Shown in pieces: positions 1 to 5,202 of a stretch of 6,503 nt of DNA. The stretch covers positions 2,309 to 8,811 of the forward strand of contig DKLL01000034.1 of NCBI GenBank assembly GCA_002455755.1, read 5' to 3'. The notes under the pieces were generated by a model. The model did no database searches and was not told the DNA's origin. It was given only the letters and a program-made list of their open reading frames with translations. The first letter of the stretch is position 1, and each line of letters opens with the position of its first letter. This DNA is from Acinetobacter sp. UBA6641. Lineage in GTDB: Bacteria; Pseudomonadota; Gammaproteobacteria; Pseudomonadales; Moraxellaceae. The position numbers and the translations under genes are program-made.

Positions 1-285
1 GGCCATCACCATATAATCTGCTGTCAGTTCAATATTCAGCGACTTCATGGCATCCATATAAGATAGATATTGAGCCGCAATTGGAGCGATATCGAGTCGC
101 AATAAGTCGAAACCGCTTTTTTGAATCAGGTAAATCAGGAAGTCGAGTGGACCTTCGAAATGCTCTAGCAGAATTTCAAATGCAGCAGGAGGAATATATA
201 AATCCTCTGGAATCGATTCTTGCCACTCATCCATCACACGGATAGGTGAGCTTGGCTCCATAGGATCATGGATTGGTTGATTCAT
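1..285 (-). CDS. scpA: Segregation and condensation protein A, N-terminal part (partial)
   Basis: ScpA is the kleisin subunit that joins the SMC ATPase and ScpB in the condensin-like complex that compacts and segregates the chromosome. Ninety-five codons are present, reading leftward out of the window, so the C-terminal winged-helix part is missing. After a poorly conserved acidic lead of about 40 residues comes the family signature FEGPLDFLIYLI at residues 43-54. It is followed by the conserved stretch FDLLRLDIAPIAAQYLSYMD at about 59-78 and the start of the ELTADYMVMA helix. The ATG at 283-285 is the first ATG in the open frame, which is closed by a stop at 310-312. No clear Shine-Dalgarno precedes it, so a start at Met9 or Met18 is possible. 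Identification is strong from the motif; the exact start is uncertain. scpB would be expected further left, which is not visible here. Confidence 0.9.
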   Translation of the reverse strand, partial: MNQPIHDPMEPSSPIRVMDEWQESIPEDLYIPPAAFEILLEHFEGPLDFLIYLIQKSGFDLLRLDIAPIAAQYLSYMDAMKSLNIELTADYMVMA

Positions 286-665
286 TGCAGTTTTAGGCCA
301 CGCGAATTTTCAAAGGCATGCAGGATGATGCTTTTGCTTCGATCTCACATCGAAAGAAAAAGCACGTAATTAGTCAGCGCTAGTGTAATGGAAATTTGAC
401 TTCAAATAAATTAGTTAAGTGATCAAATACAAAAAAACCTGAAATTAAGTAAGGTTTTTGAGCGGCTTGATTATGTGAAATGGACTGGTTTTGTATGATT
501 TTGATTTTTTAGACCAATCTATTTGATCTAATATTTAAATTGTTATGGACAAAGCTGGCCATATCCCCAACCTTATATACTTAATAAAATTAAAGAAAGT
601 TCGGAATGGAATAACACAAAGTTTTTGGGCAATATTAAAGCCAGTAAAAAGAAATCTAATCTGTC
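286..665. other. Divergent intergenic region between scpA and the GNAT gene
   Basis: This stretch of about 380 AT-rich bases holds no convincing ORF. It must carry the start signals of both flanking genes, but I could not pair a good -35 with a good -10 for either. A lone TATACT lies at 576-581 upstream of the GNAT gene. Three dyads are visible: an imperfect hairpin with stem TTCGAT/ATCGAA at 338-354, a short palindrome ATTTGA-CT-TCAAAT at 394-407, and the AT-rich hairpin at 431-459 listed separately. No tRNA-like or riboswitch-like structure was recognised by eye. Confidence 0.5.
431..459 (-). terminator. AT-rich hairpin with T tract, possible attenuator or terminator
   Basis: AAAAACCT at 433-440 pairs with AGGTTTTT at 452-459 around an 11-base loop. 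Read on the minus strand the stem ends in seven Ts (complement of 431-437), and on the plus strand in five, so the minus direction looks better. It lies upstream of scpA rather than behind any gene in the window, so it could only act on transcripts entering scpA from the right. The stem has just three GC pairs and the loop is long, so it may be a weak terminator or chance. Confidence 0.3.
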
Positions 666-1388
666 ATGAAAGATAATTTAGAAGTACAAGAAAATGAATA
701 TGGTCAGTTTGTTGGACTTCCGCTGTCTAATCCTTTACCTATCTGTTTTTTAGCGGAAACCCTGTATGGAAAACATGCCACCTTGCAGGTACTGTCCTCA
801 GCAATACTTGACCCGAATCGGATGCAGCAAGTTTGGCAATGTGTCAATAGCGAGGTTGATCTTAGCTGCTGGACTTATTTGTCTTATGCAGGTTTTGAAA
901 GTGCAGATGAATTGCGGGCTGCTCTTGAAAATAATTTTAATTTCAAAAATTCAATCCATTATCTGGTCGAGGTCAATCATGCAATTGTCGGATGGGTGGG
1001 CTTGCTGAATCAGCGATCTGCAGATCATGTCATTGAAATCGGCAATATTTATTTTTCCTACAAAATGAAGCAGTCTACAGCTTCGACAGAAGTCATCTAT
1101 CTATTATTGAAAGCCTGTTTTGAGCAGGGCTTTCGCCGTGTGGAATGGAAGTGTGATGATTTAAATCTGCCGTCTAAACGGGCAGCCTTACGCTTTGGTT
1201 TTCAGCATGAAGGCACTTTTCGACAAGACCGTATAGCCAAAGGCCGTAACCGCAATACCGCCTGGTTTTCAATTCTGGATCAAGAGTGGCCTAAACTGGA
1301 AAAGGCCTATCTGGCCTGGCTAAACACCGATAATTTTGATCTGGATGGGCAGCAAAAGATACGCTTAAAAGAATTTATGGTTGATTGA
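666..1388 (+). CDS. GNAT family N-acetyltransferase, RimJ/RimL-like (COG1670 type)
   Basis: This is a probable acetyl-CoA-dependent N-acetyltransferase of 240 residues; the substrate cannot be told from sequence. The N-terminal part (about 17-75) contains the GKHATLQVL strand and the WTYLSYAGF segment typical of this subfamily. The acetyl-CoA-binding core runs from about 98 to 208: HYLVEVNHAIVGWVGLL, then IEIGNIYFSYKMKQSTASTEVIYLL (about 124-147), then RRVEWKCDDLNLPSKRAALRFGF (about 157-179) and EGTFRQDRIAKGRNRNTAWFSILDQEWP (about 182-209). The EWKCD..N.PS..AA...GF..EG.FRQ pattern is the hallmark of a widespread group of uncharacterised RimJ-like acetyltransferases. The ATG at 666 has only a weak purine-rich region upstream (AAGAAA). 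The gene stands alone, converging on the small ORF at 1408-1686 with a gap of 19 bases. Family assignment is firm; function is unknown. Confidence 0.88.
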   Translation: MKDNLEVQENEYGQFVGLPLSNPLPICFLAETLYGKHATLQVLSSAILDPNRMQQVWQCVNSEVDLSCWTYLSYAGFESADELRAALENNFNFKNSIHYLVEVNHAIVGWVGLLNQRSADHVIEIGNIYFSYKMKQSTASTEVIYLLLKACFEQGFRRVEWKCDDLNLPSKRAALRFGFQHEGTFRQDRIAKGRNRNTAWFSILDQEWPKLEKAYLAWLNTDNFDLDGQQKIRLKEFMVD

Positions 1389-1407
1389 ATCACTGCTGTT
1401 GATCAAC

Positions 1408-1686
1408 TTATTTTAGTTGCCTGATATTTATTGCGAACTCAATAATGTGCTGGCACTGATCTCTGAGACATAAATTATGATGAGAAAGTTGAACAAGTAG
1501 AGCATCTACCTTGGAAACGTCAAGAAAATACTCAAACAGCTGATTGTCAGTTTTTATTATTTTGCGCTCCTCCTCAGGACTAAAAATCACTTGAACTTCA
1601 GATTCTAAAGTCCAGGGCAACTGCACATATAGGGTATCCTCTTCCGAGAACTGATCAAGATTGAGCAATACTTGAAATAAGTCCAT
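1408..1686 (-). CDS. Small acidic hypothetical protein, overlapping the yciO 3' end
   Basis: This 92-residue protein has no signal peptide or membrane segment and is probably cytosolic. I do not firmly recognise it. The central stretch, EEDTLYVQLPWTLESEVQVIFSPEEE at about 15-40 followed by FEYFLDVSKVDALL at about 51-64, resembles uncharacterised small proteins with a Tx(Y)xxxPWTxxS pattern and a downstream YFL(E/D)V segment, which I recall as DUF7716-like; this is a low-confidence memory. The predicted protein looks real: hydrophobic and acidic residues alternate sensibly and there are few rare residues. The ATG at 1684-1686 lies in the yciO reading frame shifted by -1, and GAGG sits four bases upstream of it. 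Translation is therefore probably coupled to yciO. The two coding regions overlap by 82 bases, which is long for coupled genes. It could instead be read as a frameshifted C-terminal part of yciO, but YciO is normally complete without it. Confidence 0.6.
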   Translation of the reverse strand: MDLFQVLLNLDQFSEEDTLYVQLPWTLESEVQVIFSPEEERKIIKTDNQLFEYFLDVSKVDALLVQLSHHNLCLRDQCQHIIEFAINIRQLK

Positions 1687-2348
1687 TCCACCTCTTTCCG
1701 TTTTTCTTTTCCTAAGACTTGATGAAGCATGAATTCAAATGCACTGACATCACCTGCGCCATGACGAATCACTTCCGGATGTTCACCAGATAAATCGACA
1801 ATACTGGTGGTACTTAAAGTGCCTAATCCACCATCAATAAACACATCAATACGTTTGCCCAGTTCCATTTCAATATCATACGGATCATCTAAAGGCTCTG
1901 CATGATTGGGAAGAATCAGCGTACTGGTTAATAGCGGTTCATCCAGTTCCTTTAATAACATGCGACAAATCGGGTTGCTCGGAATACGTAATCCAATGGT
2001 TTTCTTTTTTGGATGCATCAGTCGCTTAGGCACTTCACTGGTCGCAGGCAGAATAAAAGTGGTGATTGCCGGGGTATTGTTTTTAAGCAGACGATACATG
2101 GCATTGTCCACTTTGGCATAAGTGGCAATATCGGATAAGTCACAACAAATAATGGCATATTGATGCTTTGGACCAAGACCACGAATCTGGGCAATCCGTT
2201 CCATGGCATTTTTATTTCCGATCTGACAACCAATCGCATAGGCCGCATCGGTTGGGTAAACCACCACATCGCCTGCGCGAATACGTTCTACCGCTTGGCT
2301 GATTAAACGTGGTTGAGGATTATCAGGATGTACTCTTAAATGCAGCAT
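1605..2348 (-). CDS. yciO: Sua5/YciO/YrdC family protein, YciO type, with extended C-terminus
   Basis: This 247-residue protein is a YrdC-fold, nucleotide-binding paralogue of the threonylcarbamoyl-AMP synthase TsaC. It matches E. coli YciO (206 residues) closely: HPDNPQPRLISQAVERIRAGDVVVYPTDAAYAIGC at about 7-41, KNAMERIAQIRGL at 46-58, LLKNNTPAITTFIL at 87-100, KKKTIGLRIPSNPI at 114-127, and STTSIVDLSGEHPEVIRHGAGDVSAFE at about 179-205. YciO does not replace TsaC in E. coli, so its role in t6A tRNA modification is doubtful, and the L-threonylcarbamoyladenylate synthase label should be used with care. The ATG at 2346-2348 is preceded by a purine-rich GGGAGAGAAGAAAT. The family normally ends near residue 206; here about 40 extra residues follow. 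The last 26 (from WTYFKYCS) are the out-of-frame reading of the overlapping small gene, which suggests loss of an earlier stop. A -1 shift at the A-rich GAAAAACGG would instead join the two ORFs. Confidence 0.9.
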   Translation of the reverse strand: MLHLRVHPDNPQPRLISQAVERIRAGDVVVYPTDAAYAIGCQIGNKNAMERIAQIRGLGPKHQYAIICCDLSDIATYAKVDNAMYRLLKNNTPAITTFILPATSEVPKRLMHPKKKTIGLRIPSNPICRMLLKELDEPLLTSTLILPNHAEPLDDPYDIEMELGKRIDVFIDGGLGTLSTTSIVDLSGEHPEVIRHGAGDVSAFEFMLHQVLGKEKRKEVEWTYFKYCSILISSRKRIPYMCSCPGL

Positions 2349-2377
2349 ATTTCTTCTCTCCCGACTTGTTATTAAGC

Positions 2378-2407
2378 ATTATCTGTTGATTTTACAAAGT
2401 CTTGCAA
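2378..2407 (-). promoter_or_regulatory. Candidate sigma70 promoter for yciO
   Basis: Read on the minus strand, TTGCAA (2402-2407) is followed after 18 bases by GATAAT (2378-2383). This predicts a transcript start near 2371 and a leader of about 23 bases carrying the GGGAGAGAAG ribosome-binding region of yciO. No terminator is seen between the epmC stop and here, so yciO may also be read from epmC. Confidence 0.4.
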
Positions 2408-2432
2408 TCAGGGTTTGATGATTTTGTGTAAT

Positions 2433-3095
2433 TTAATCCAGCAGGTATCGTTGAAATTCATCACTTTGTAATGTTTTGCCACCCCGGGTACAGGCACAGA
2501 TACAGGCAATAAAATGGGCAGCATCACGTGGCAGCTTGGCTTCACCCTTAAAATATTGCTGAACCTGGGCAAAGACATTGTCTTTGAATATGGCACCATC
2601 TCCGCCATCTCCGGTCAGGTTATCCAGAGACACCCGAAATTTACGGCCAAAAGCCTGGGCAAACATCCATTCAATTGCCTGCGGCTTAATCTCAACCTGT
2701 TCAAACAAAGCCTGCTGTTCTGCACTGCGTCCATCCGGAGCATACCAATAGCCTAAATCGGGTAATAGACGTCTTTTGTCGCCGGCAATAGTCCAGTGAC
2801 TGATTTCATGCAAAGCACTATTAAAGAAGCCATGGGCAAATTGAATACGGGCAGGGGCATCTTCCGTTGCCGGAAAATATTCAGGTTCAAAGCCACCTTT
2901 GACTAAACTCACATTTAAGTGGGAAAACCAGTGATTAAAGTGTAGTATAAGCCAATCTACTTGTTGAACTTCTGTTTGCAAACTGGCCCAGGGTGAGCGT
3001 TGCACAGGGTCTATATAAACAGCAGAATTTGAGGTTAAATAAGTGGTTAACTGTAATGAAGTGGTGACTTCAGGTTGCGGCTGCAACTGATGCAT
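2433..3095 (-). CDS. epmC: Elongation factor P hydroxylase
   Basis: EpmC (YfcM) hydroxylates the lysylated lysine of elongation factor P, the last step of the EpmB-EpmA-EpmC pathway. Modified EF-P relieves ribosome stalling at proline runs; hydroxylation itself has a mild effect. The protein aligns along its length with E. coli EpmC: SLVKGGFEPEYFPA at about 63-76, then IQFAHGFFNSALHEISHWTIAGDKRR at about 84-109 with the putative metal-binding HExxH (H96, E97, H100), DLGYWYAPDGR at 113-123, VEIKPQAIEWMFAQAFG at 134-150, and VSLDNLTGD at 155-163. It has 220 residues from the ATG at 3093-3095, against 182 in E. coli; the difference is an N-terminal extension of about 40 residues. A TTG at 3132-3134 would add 13 residues but is less likely. 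The gene is divergent from yceD, with 97 bases between the starts. No EF-P gene is in the window. Confidence 0.9.
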   Translation of the reverse strand: MHQLQPQPEVTTSLQLTTYLTSNSAVYIDPVQRSPWASLQTEVQQVDWLILHFNHWFSHLNVSLVKGGFEPEYFPATEDAPARIQFAHGFFNSALHEISHWTIAGDKRRLLPDLGYWYAPDGRSAEQQALFEQVEIKPQAIEWMFAQAFGRKFRVSLDNLTGDGGDGAIFKDNVFAQVQQYFKGEAKLPRDAAHFIACICACTRGGKTLQSDEFQRYLLD

Positions 3096-3150
3096 GACTT
3101 GTATTACCCAATTGATCTGTCTAAATAAGTACAAAATTGTATCTTAATCT

Positions 3151-3179
3151 TTGACAGAGTACCGATGAATTTGTAGAAT
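3151..3179 (+). promoter_or_regulatory. Strong sigma70 promoter of yceD-rpmF
   Basis: A perfect -35 box TTGACA (3151-3156) and a near-consensus -10 box TAGAAT (3174-3179) are separated by exactly 17 bases. The predicted transcript start, about 7 bases past the -10, is near 3186, only some 7 bases before the yceD ATG at 3193. It is the best promoter-like sequence in the window. It lies in the divergent gap, so it may also influence epmC; a lone TACAAT on the minus strand (3136-3141) is a possible epmC -10 without a good -35. Confidence 0.75.
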
Positions 3180-3192
3180 TGCCGCCTTAATT

Positions 3193-3750
3193 ATGTCAGC
3201 AAATACCTTTCCGGCACAGATTGAGCCGTTTAAATGGGCTGAACAAGGCTTTACATGGTCAGGTACCCTGCCATTGTCTCGCTTAGTTCGTATTTCCCGT
3301 GAAGCTGTTGGATCAATTGATGATCAATTGATTAACATAGACTGTAAGCTATCAATGGATGCGTATCATCGTATCGTATGGTTAGATGGTCATGTTGAAG
3401 CGAAAGTACCAATGGAATGTCAGCGTTGTCTGAATCCTGTTGAAATTCCTCTCGTTTCAGACTTTCATTTAGCGCTTGTGGATGATGAATCACTGATAGA
3501 GCGCTTGGATGAGGATGCTGATTTCATCGTCTTAGGTGAAAGTGAAGCAACGACAAAAGGTAGCTATGATGCGCCTGCGACGGCTGATTTACTTTCTCTG
3601 ATAGAAGATGAATTGTTATTGCTGGTGCCTTTGTCTCCCAAGCATGACGTTTGTGAGCATAAGCATCAACCTGCCACTGATGACATTGTCGAAGAAAAAC
3701 GGGATAACCCGTTTGGTGTTTTGGCAAGTTTGAAGGGTAAACTTAACTAA
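3193..3750 (+). CDS. yceD: YceD family (DUF177) protein, 23S rRNA accumulation protein
   Basis: This 185-residue protein is the bacterial YceD/DUF177 family member that nearly always precedes rpmF. In E. coli, and in plant plastids, it is linked to 23S rRNA accumulation and large-subunit assembly. Family marks are the zinc-ribbon-like CQRC of MECQRCLNPVEIPL (about 74-87; only this first Cys pair is seen), the acidic centre, LLSLIEDELLLLVPLSPKH at about 133-151, and the C-terminal NPFGVLASLKGK motif at about 172-183. Length fits E. coli YceD (173). The ATG at 3193 has no Shine-Dalgarno; the promoter just upstream implies a leader of about 7 bases, so translation probably starts on a nearly leaderless mRNA. 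The next in-frame Met lies well inside the conserved domain. rpmF follows after 77 bases with no terminator between, so the two are probably co-transcribed. Confidence 0.9.
   Translation: MSANTFPAQIEPFKWAEQGFTWSGTLPLSRLVRISREAVGSIDDQLINIDCKLSMDAYHRIVWLDGHVEAKVPMECQRCLNPVEIPLVSDFHLALVDDESLIERLDEDADFIVLGESEATTKGSYDAPATADLLSLIEDELLLLVPLSPKHDVCEHKHQPATDDIVEEKRDNPFGVLASLKGKLN
3311..3332 (+). repeat. Tandem 11-base repeat inside yceD
   Basis: GATCAATTGAT occurs twice back to back (3311-3321 and 3322-3332). Each copy contains the palindrome ATCAATTGAT. The repeat is not a multiple of three, so the two copies are read in different frames (SID/DQLI). It is probably incidental but is an obvious sequence irregularity. 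Confidence 0.7.
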
Positions 3751-3776
3751 TTTTTGTGTTATACTGTTAAGTATAA
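3741..3776 (+). promoter_or_regulatory. Candidate extended -10 promoter of rpmF with nested inverted repeats
   Basis: TGTTATACT at 3757-3765 is an extended -10 element (TG, one base, TATACT) with no good -35. It predicts a start near 3772 and a leader of about 56 bases before rpmF. Two inverted repeats surround it: ACTTAAC (3741-3747, the last yceD codons) with GTTAAGT (3766-3772), and TTATAC (3759-3764) with GTATAA (3771-3776). An internal promoter would let L32 be made in excess of YceD. A regulator site or an mRNA structure are alternatives. Confidence 0.4.
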
Positions 3777-3827
3777 GACAACTGAATTTGTTCTGATCCA
3801 TTTTTTCGATCTTTGTAAGGAGCCATC

Positions 3828-4010
3828 ATGGCCGTTCAGCAAAACCGTAAAAGTCGCTCTCGCCGTGACATGCGCCGTTCACATGACGCTTTAACCGAGA
3901 ATGCATTAACTGTAGACCAAGCTACTGGCGAGACTCACCGTCGTCACCACGTATCTAAAGATGGTATCTACCGTGGTCGCCAATTATTCGCTAAAGCATC
4001 TGCTGAATAA
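3828..4010 (+). CDS. rpmF: Large ribosomal subunit protein bL32
   Basis: bL32 is a small basic protein of the 50S subunit. The 60-residue product starts [22 protein letters not shown], nearly the E. coli sequence, and continues with a [28 protein letters not shown] tail (about 29-56), which matches the family through to the end. No zinc-binding CxxC pairs are present, as is usual in proteobacterial forms. A strong Shine-Dalgarno AAGGAG lies 7 bases before the ATG at 3828. The gene is followed after about 30 bases by a strong intrinsic terminator, so the yceD-rpmF unit closes here rather than continuing into the fatty-acid genes as it does in E. coli. Confidence 0.97.
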   Translation: MAVQQNRKSRSRRDMRRSHDALTENALTVDQATGETHRRHHVSKDGIYRGRQLFAKASAE

Positions 4011-4041
4011 TTGATGATGTATTAAGCGTCAAGCTTAGTAG

Positions 4042-4072
4042 AAAAAATGGGAGCGTTAAGCTCCCTTTTTTT
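4042..4072 (+). terminator. Rho-independent terminator after rpmF
   Basis: GGGAGC (4049-4054) pairs perfectly with GCTCCC (4060-4065) around the loop GTTAA, and seven Ts follow (4066-4072). A run of six As (4042-4047) precedes the stem, so some termination in the opposite direction is also possible. It ends the yceD-rpmF transcript. Confidence 0.92.
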
Positions 4073-4086
4073 ATGGCTTCTTTTTG

Positions 4087-4111
4087 TTGTATTTGGCAAT
4101 TACCAAAACAA
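4087..4111. promoter_or_regulatory. Palindrome upstream of fabD, candidate operator
   Basis: TTTGG (4092-4096) and CCAAA (4103-4107) form an inverted repeat around CAATTA. Beyond one unpaired base the symmetry continues with TTGT (4087-4090) and ACAA (4108-4111). No T tract follows, so it is not a terminator. It overlaps the -35 region proposed for fabD, the position expected for a repressor site. I do not recognise it as a FabR, FapR, FabT or FadR consensus; the binding protein, if any, is unknown. Confidence 0.4.
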
Positions 4112-4128
4112 AAATTAAGTGTTAAATT
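4100..4128 (+). promoter_or_regulatory. Candidate promoter of fabD-fabG
   Basis: TTACCA (4100-4105) is followed after 17 bases by TAAATT (4123-4128), which is preceded by TG at 4120-4121, giving an extended -10. The predicted start is near 4135, with a leader of about 80 bases. A promoter is expected here because the rpmF terminator lies immediately upstream. The match is moderate; TTGGCA at 4093-4098 is an alternative -35 without a good partner. Confidence 0.4.
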
Positions 4129-4215
4129 CCATTCCGTAAATAAGCTTACATAAGTGTGTGTTGGTTATTTAACCGGTTGTTGAATAACAACAGCACTTCA
4201 TTAAAGGATTTTTTT

Positions 4216-5202
4216 ATGTCTGCTAAACAACTCGAGCAAGTCGCTCAGGCAACAAAAACAGCATTTGTATTTCCGGGTCAGGGCTCACAAAAAGTCGGTA
4301 TGCTCGCAGATTTGGCTGAACAGTTTAGTAGCGTGACAGAAACTTTTGCAGAAGCATCGGCAGCAGTAGGTTTTGACCTGTGGCAGATCGCGCAAAGCGG
4401 CGAAGGTTTGAATCAGACTGAATTTACCCAGCCAGTATTGCTGACTGCAAGTATTGCGCTTTGGCGTGTGTGGTTGGAGCTGGGTGGGGTAGCACCAAAA
4501 TATCTTGCAGGACACTCACTCGGTGAATACAGCGCACTGGTTGCTGCCGGGGCAATGAGTCTGGGCGATGCGGTGAAACTGGTAAATTTACGTGGCAAAC
4601 TGATGCAAGACGCTGTTCCTCAAGGTCAGGGTGCAATGGCGGCTATCTTAGGTTTTGATGATGCTCAAGTGATCGAGCTTTGCGCGCAAGTCAGTGCTGC
4701 GGGGCAAGGCAGCGTAGAAGCAGCCAATTTCAATGCACAAGGCCAGGTGGTCATTGCTGGTGATAAAGCAGCGGTAGAAGCGGTAATGGCTGCTGCAAAA
4801 GAGCAATCAGGTAAAGCAATTGCATTACCGGTGTCTGTGCCATCGCATTGTTCACTGATGAAACCGGCTGCTGACAAATTTGCACAAGCTTTGGAACAAA
4901 CTGCCATTGAGCTACCTGGCATTCCTGTAATACAAAATGTCAACGCGGAAATCGCGACAGATGTAGCAGGATTACGTCAGGCATTGACTGCACAATTGTA
5001 TCAATCCGTGCAATGGACCAAGACCATGCAGTTCCTTCAAGATCAGGGAGTGCAATATGTAGTGGAATGTGGTCCGGGTAATGTACTGGCTAACCTTGCG
5101 AAGCGTTTACCAAATATCGAAAAAGCATTTCCACTCGACAGCAAGAGTCGTATGGAAGATGCGCTTAGCGCCATTTTAGTGGCTGAAGGAAAAATTGCAT
5201 GA
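4216..5202 (+). CDS. fabD: Malonyl-CoA:ACP transacylase
   Basis: FabD moves the malonyl group from malonyl-CoA to the phosphopantetheine arm of acyl carrier protein, supplying the extender unit for type II fatty acid synthesis in the cytosol. The 328-residue protein shows FPGQGSQ at 19-25, the nucleophile elbow GHSLGEYSA with active Ser101, the carboxylate-binding Arg126 (LRGKLMQ), the N-terminal end of the small domain at GAMAAILG (139-146), catalytic His211 in VPSHCSLM, and ECGPGNVL near the C-terminus. The ATG at 4216 is chosen over an in-frame GTG at 4156 because AGGA lies 7 bases before it and the protein then has the usual length (E. coli 309, with a slightly shorter N-terminus). Its stop overlaps the fabG start as ATGA, so the two genes are translationally coupled. 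No anomaly in the key residues. Confidence 0.96.
   Translation: MSAKQLEQVAQATKTAFVFPGQGSQKVGMLADLAEQFSSVTETFAEASAAVGFDLWQIAQSGEGLNQTEFTQPVLLTASIALWRVWLELGGVAPKYLAGHSLGEYSALVAAGAMSLGDAVKLVNLRGKLMQDAVPQGQGAMAAILGFDDAQVIELCAQVSAAGQGSVEAANFNAQGQVVIAGDKAAVEAVMAAAKEQSGKAIALPVSVPSHCSLMKPAADKFAQALEQTAIELPGIPVIQNVNAEIATDVAGLRQALTAQLYQSVQWTKTMQFLQDQGVQYVVECGPGNVLANLAKRLPNIEKAFPLDSKSRMEDALSAILVAEGKIA

Noticed and set aside
331..362. Imperfect hairpin TTCGAT/ATCGAA with flanking T and A runs
   Set aside because: Not followed by a T tract in either direction and internally mismatched, so not called a terminator.
1398..1418. GTTGATCAAC palindrome and CAACT/AGTTG dyad between the convergent GNAT and small genes as a shared terminator
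   Set aside because: The stems are short and AT-rich, and no T run follows on either strand.
3096..3134. TTG start at 3132-3134 for epmC
   Set aside because: It is a rare start codon without a ribosome-binding site and adds 13 residues to an already long N-terminus; the ATG at 3093-3095 is simpler.
4156..4215. In-frame GTG at 4156 that would lengthen FabD by 20 residues
   Set aside because: No Shine-Dalgarno before it, the added residues do not fit the family, and the ATG at 4216 has AGGA at the right distance.
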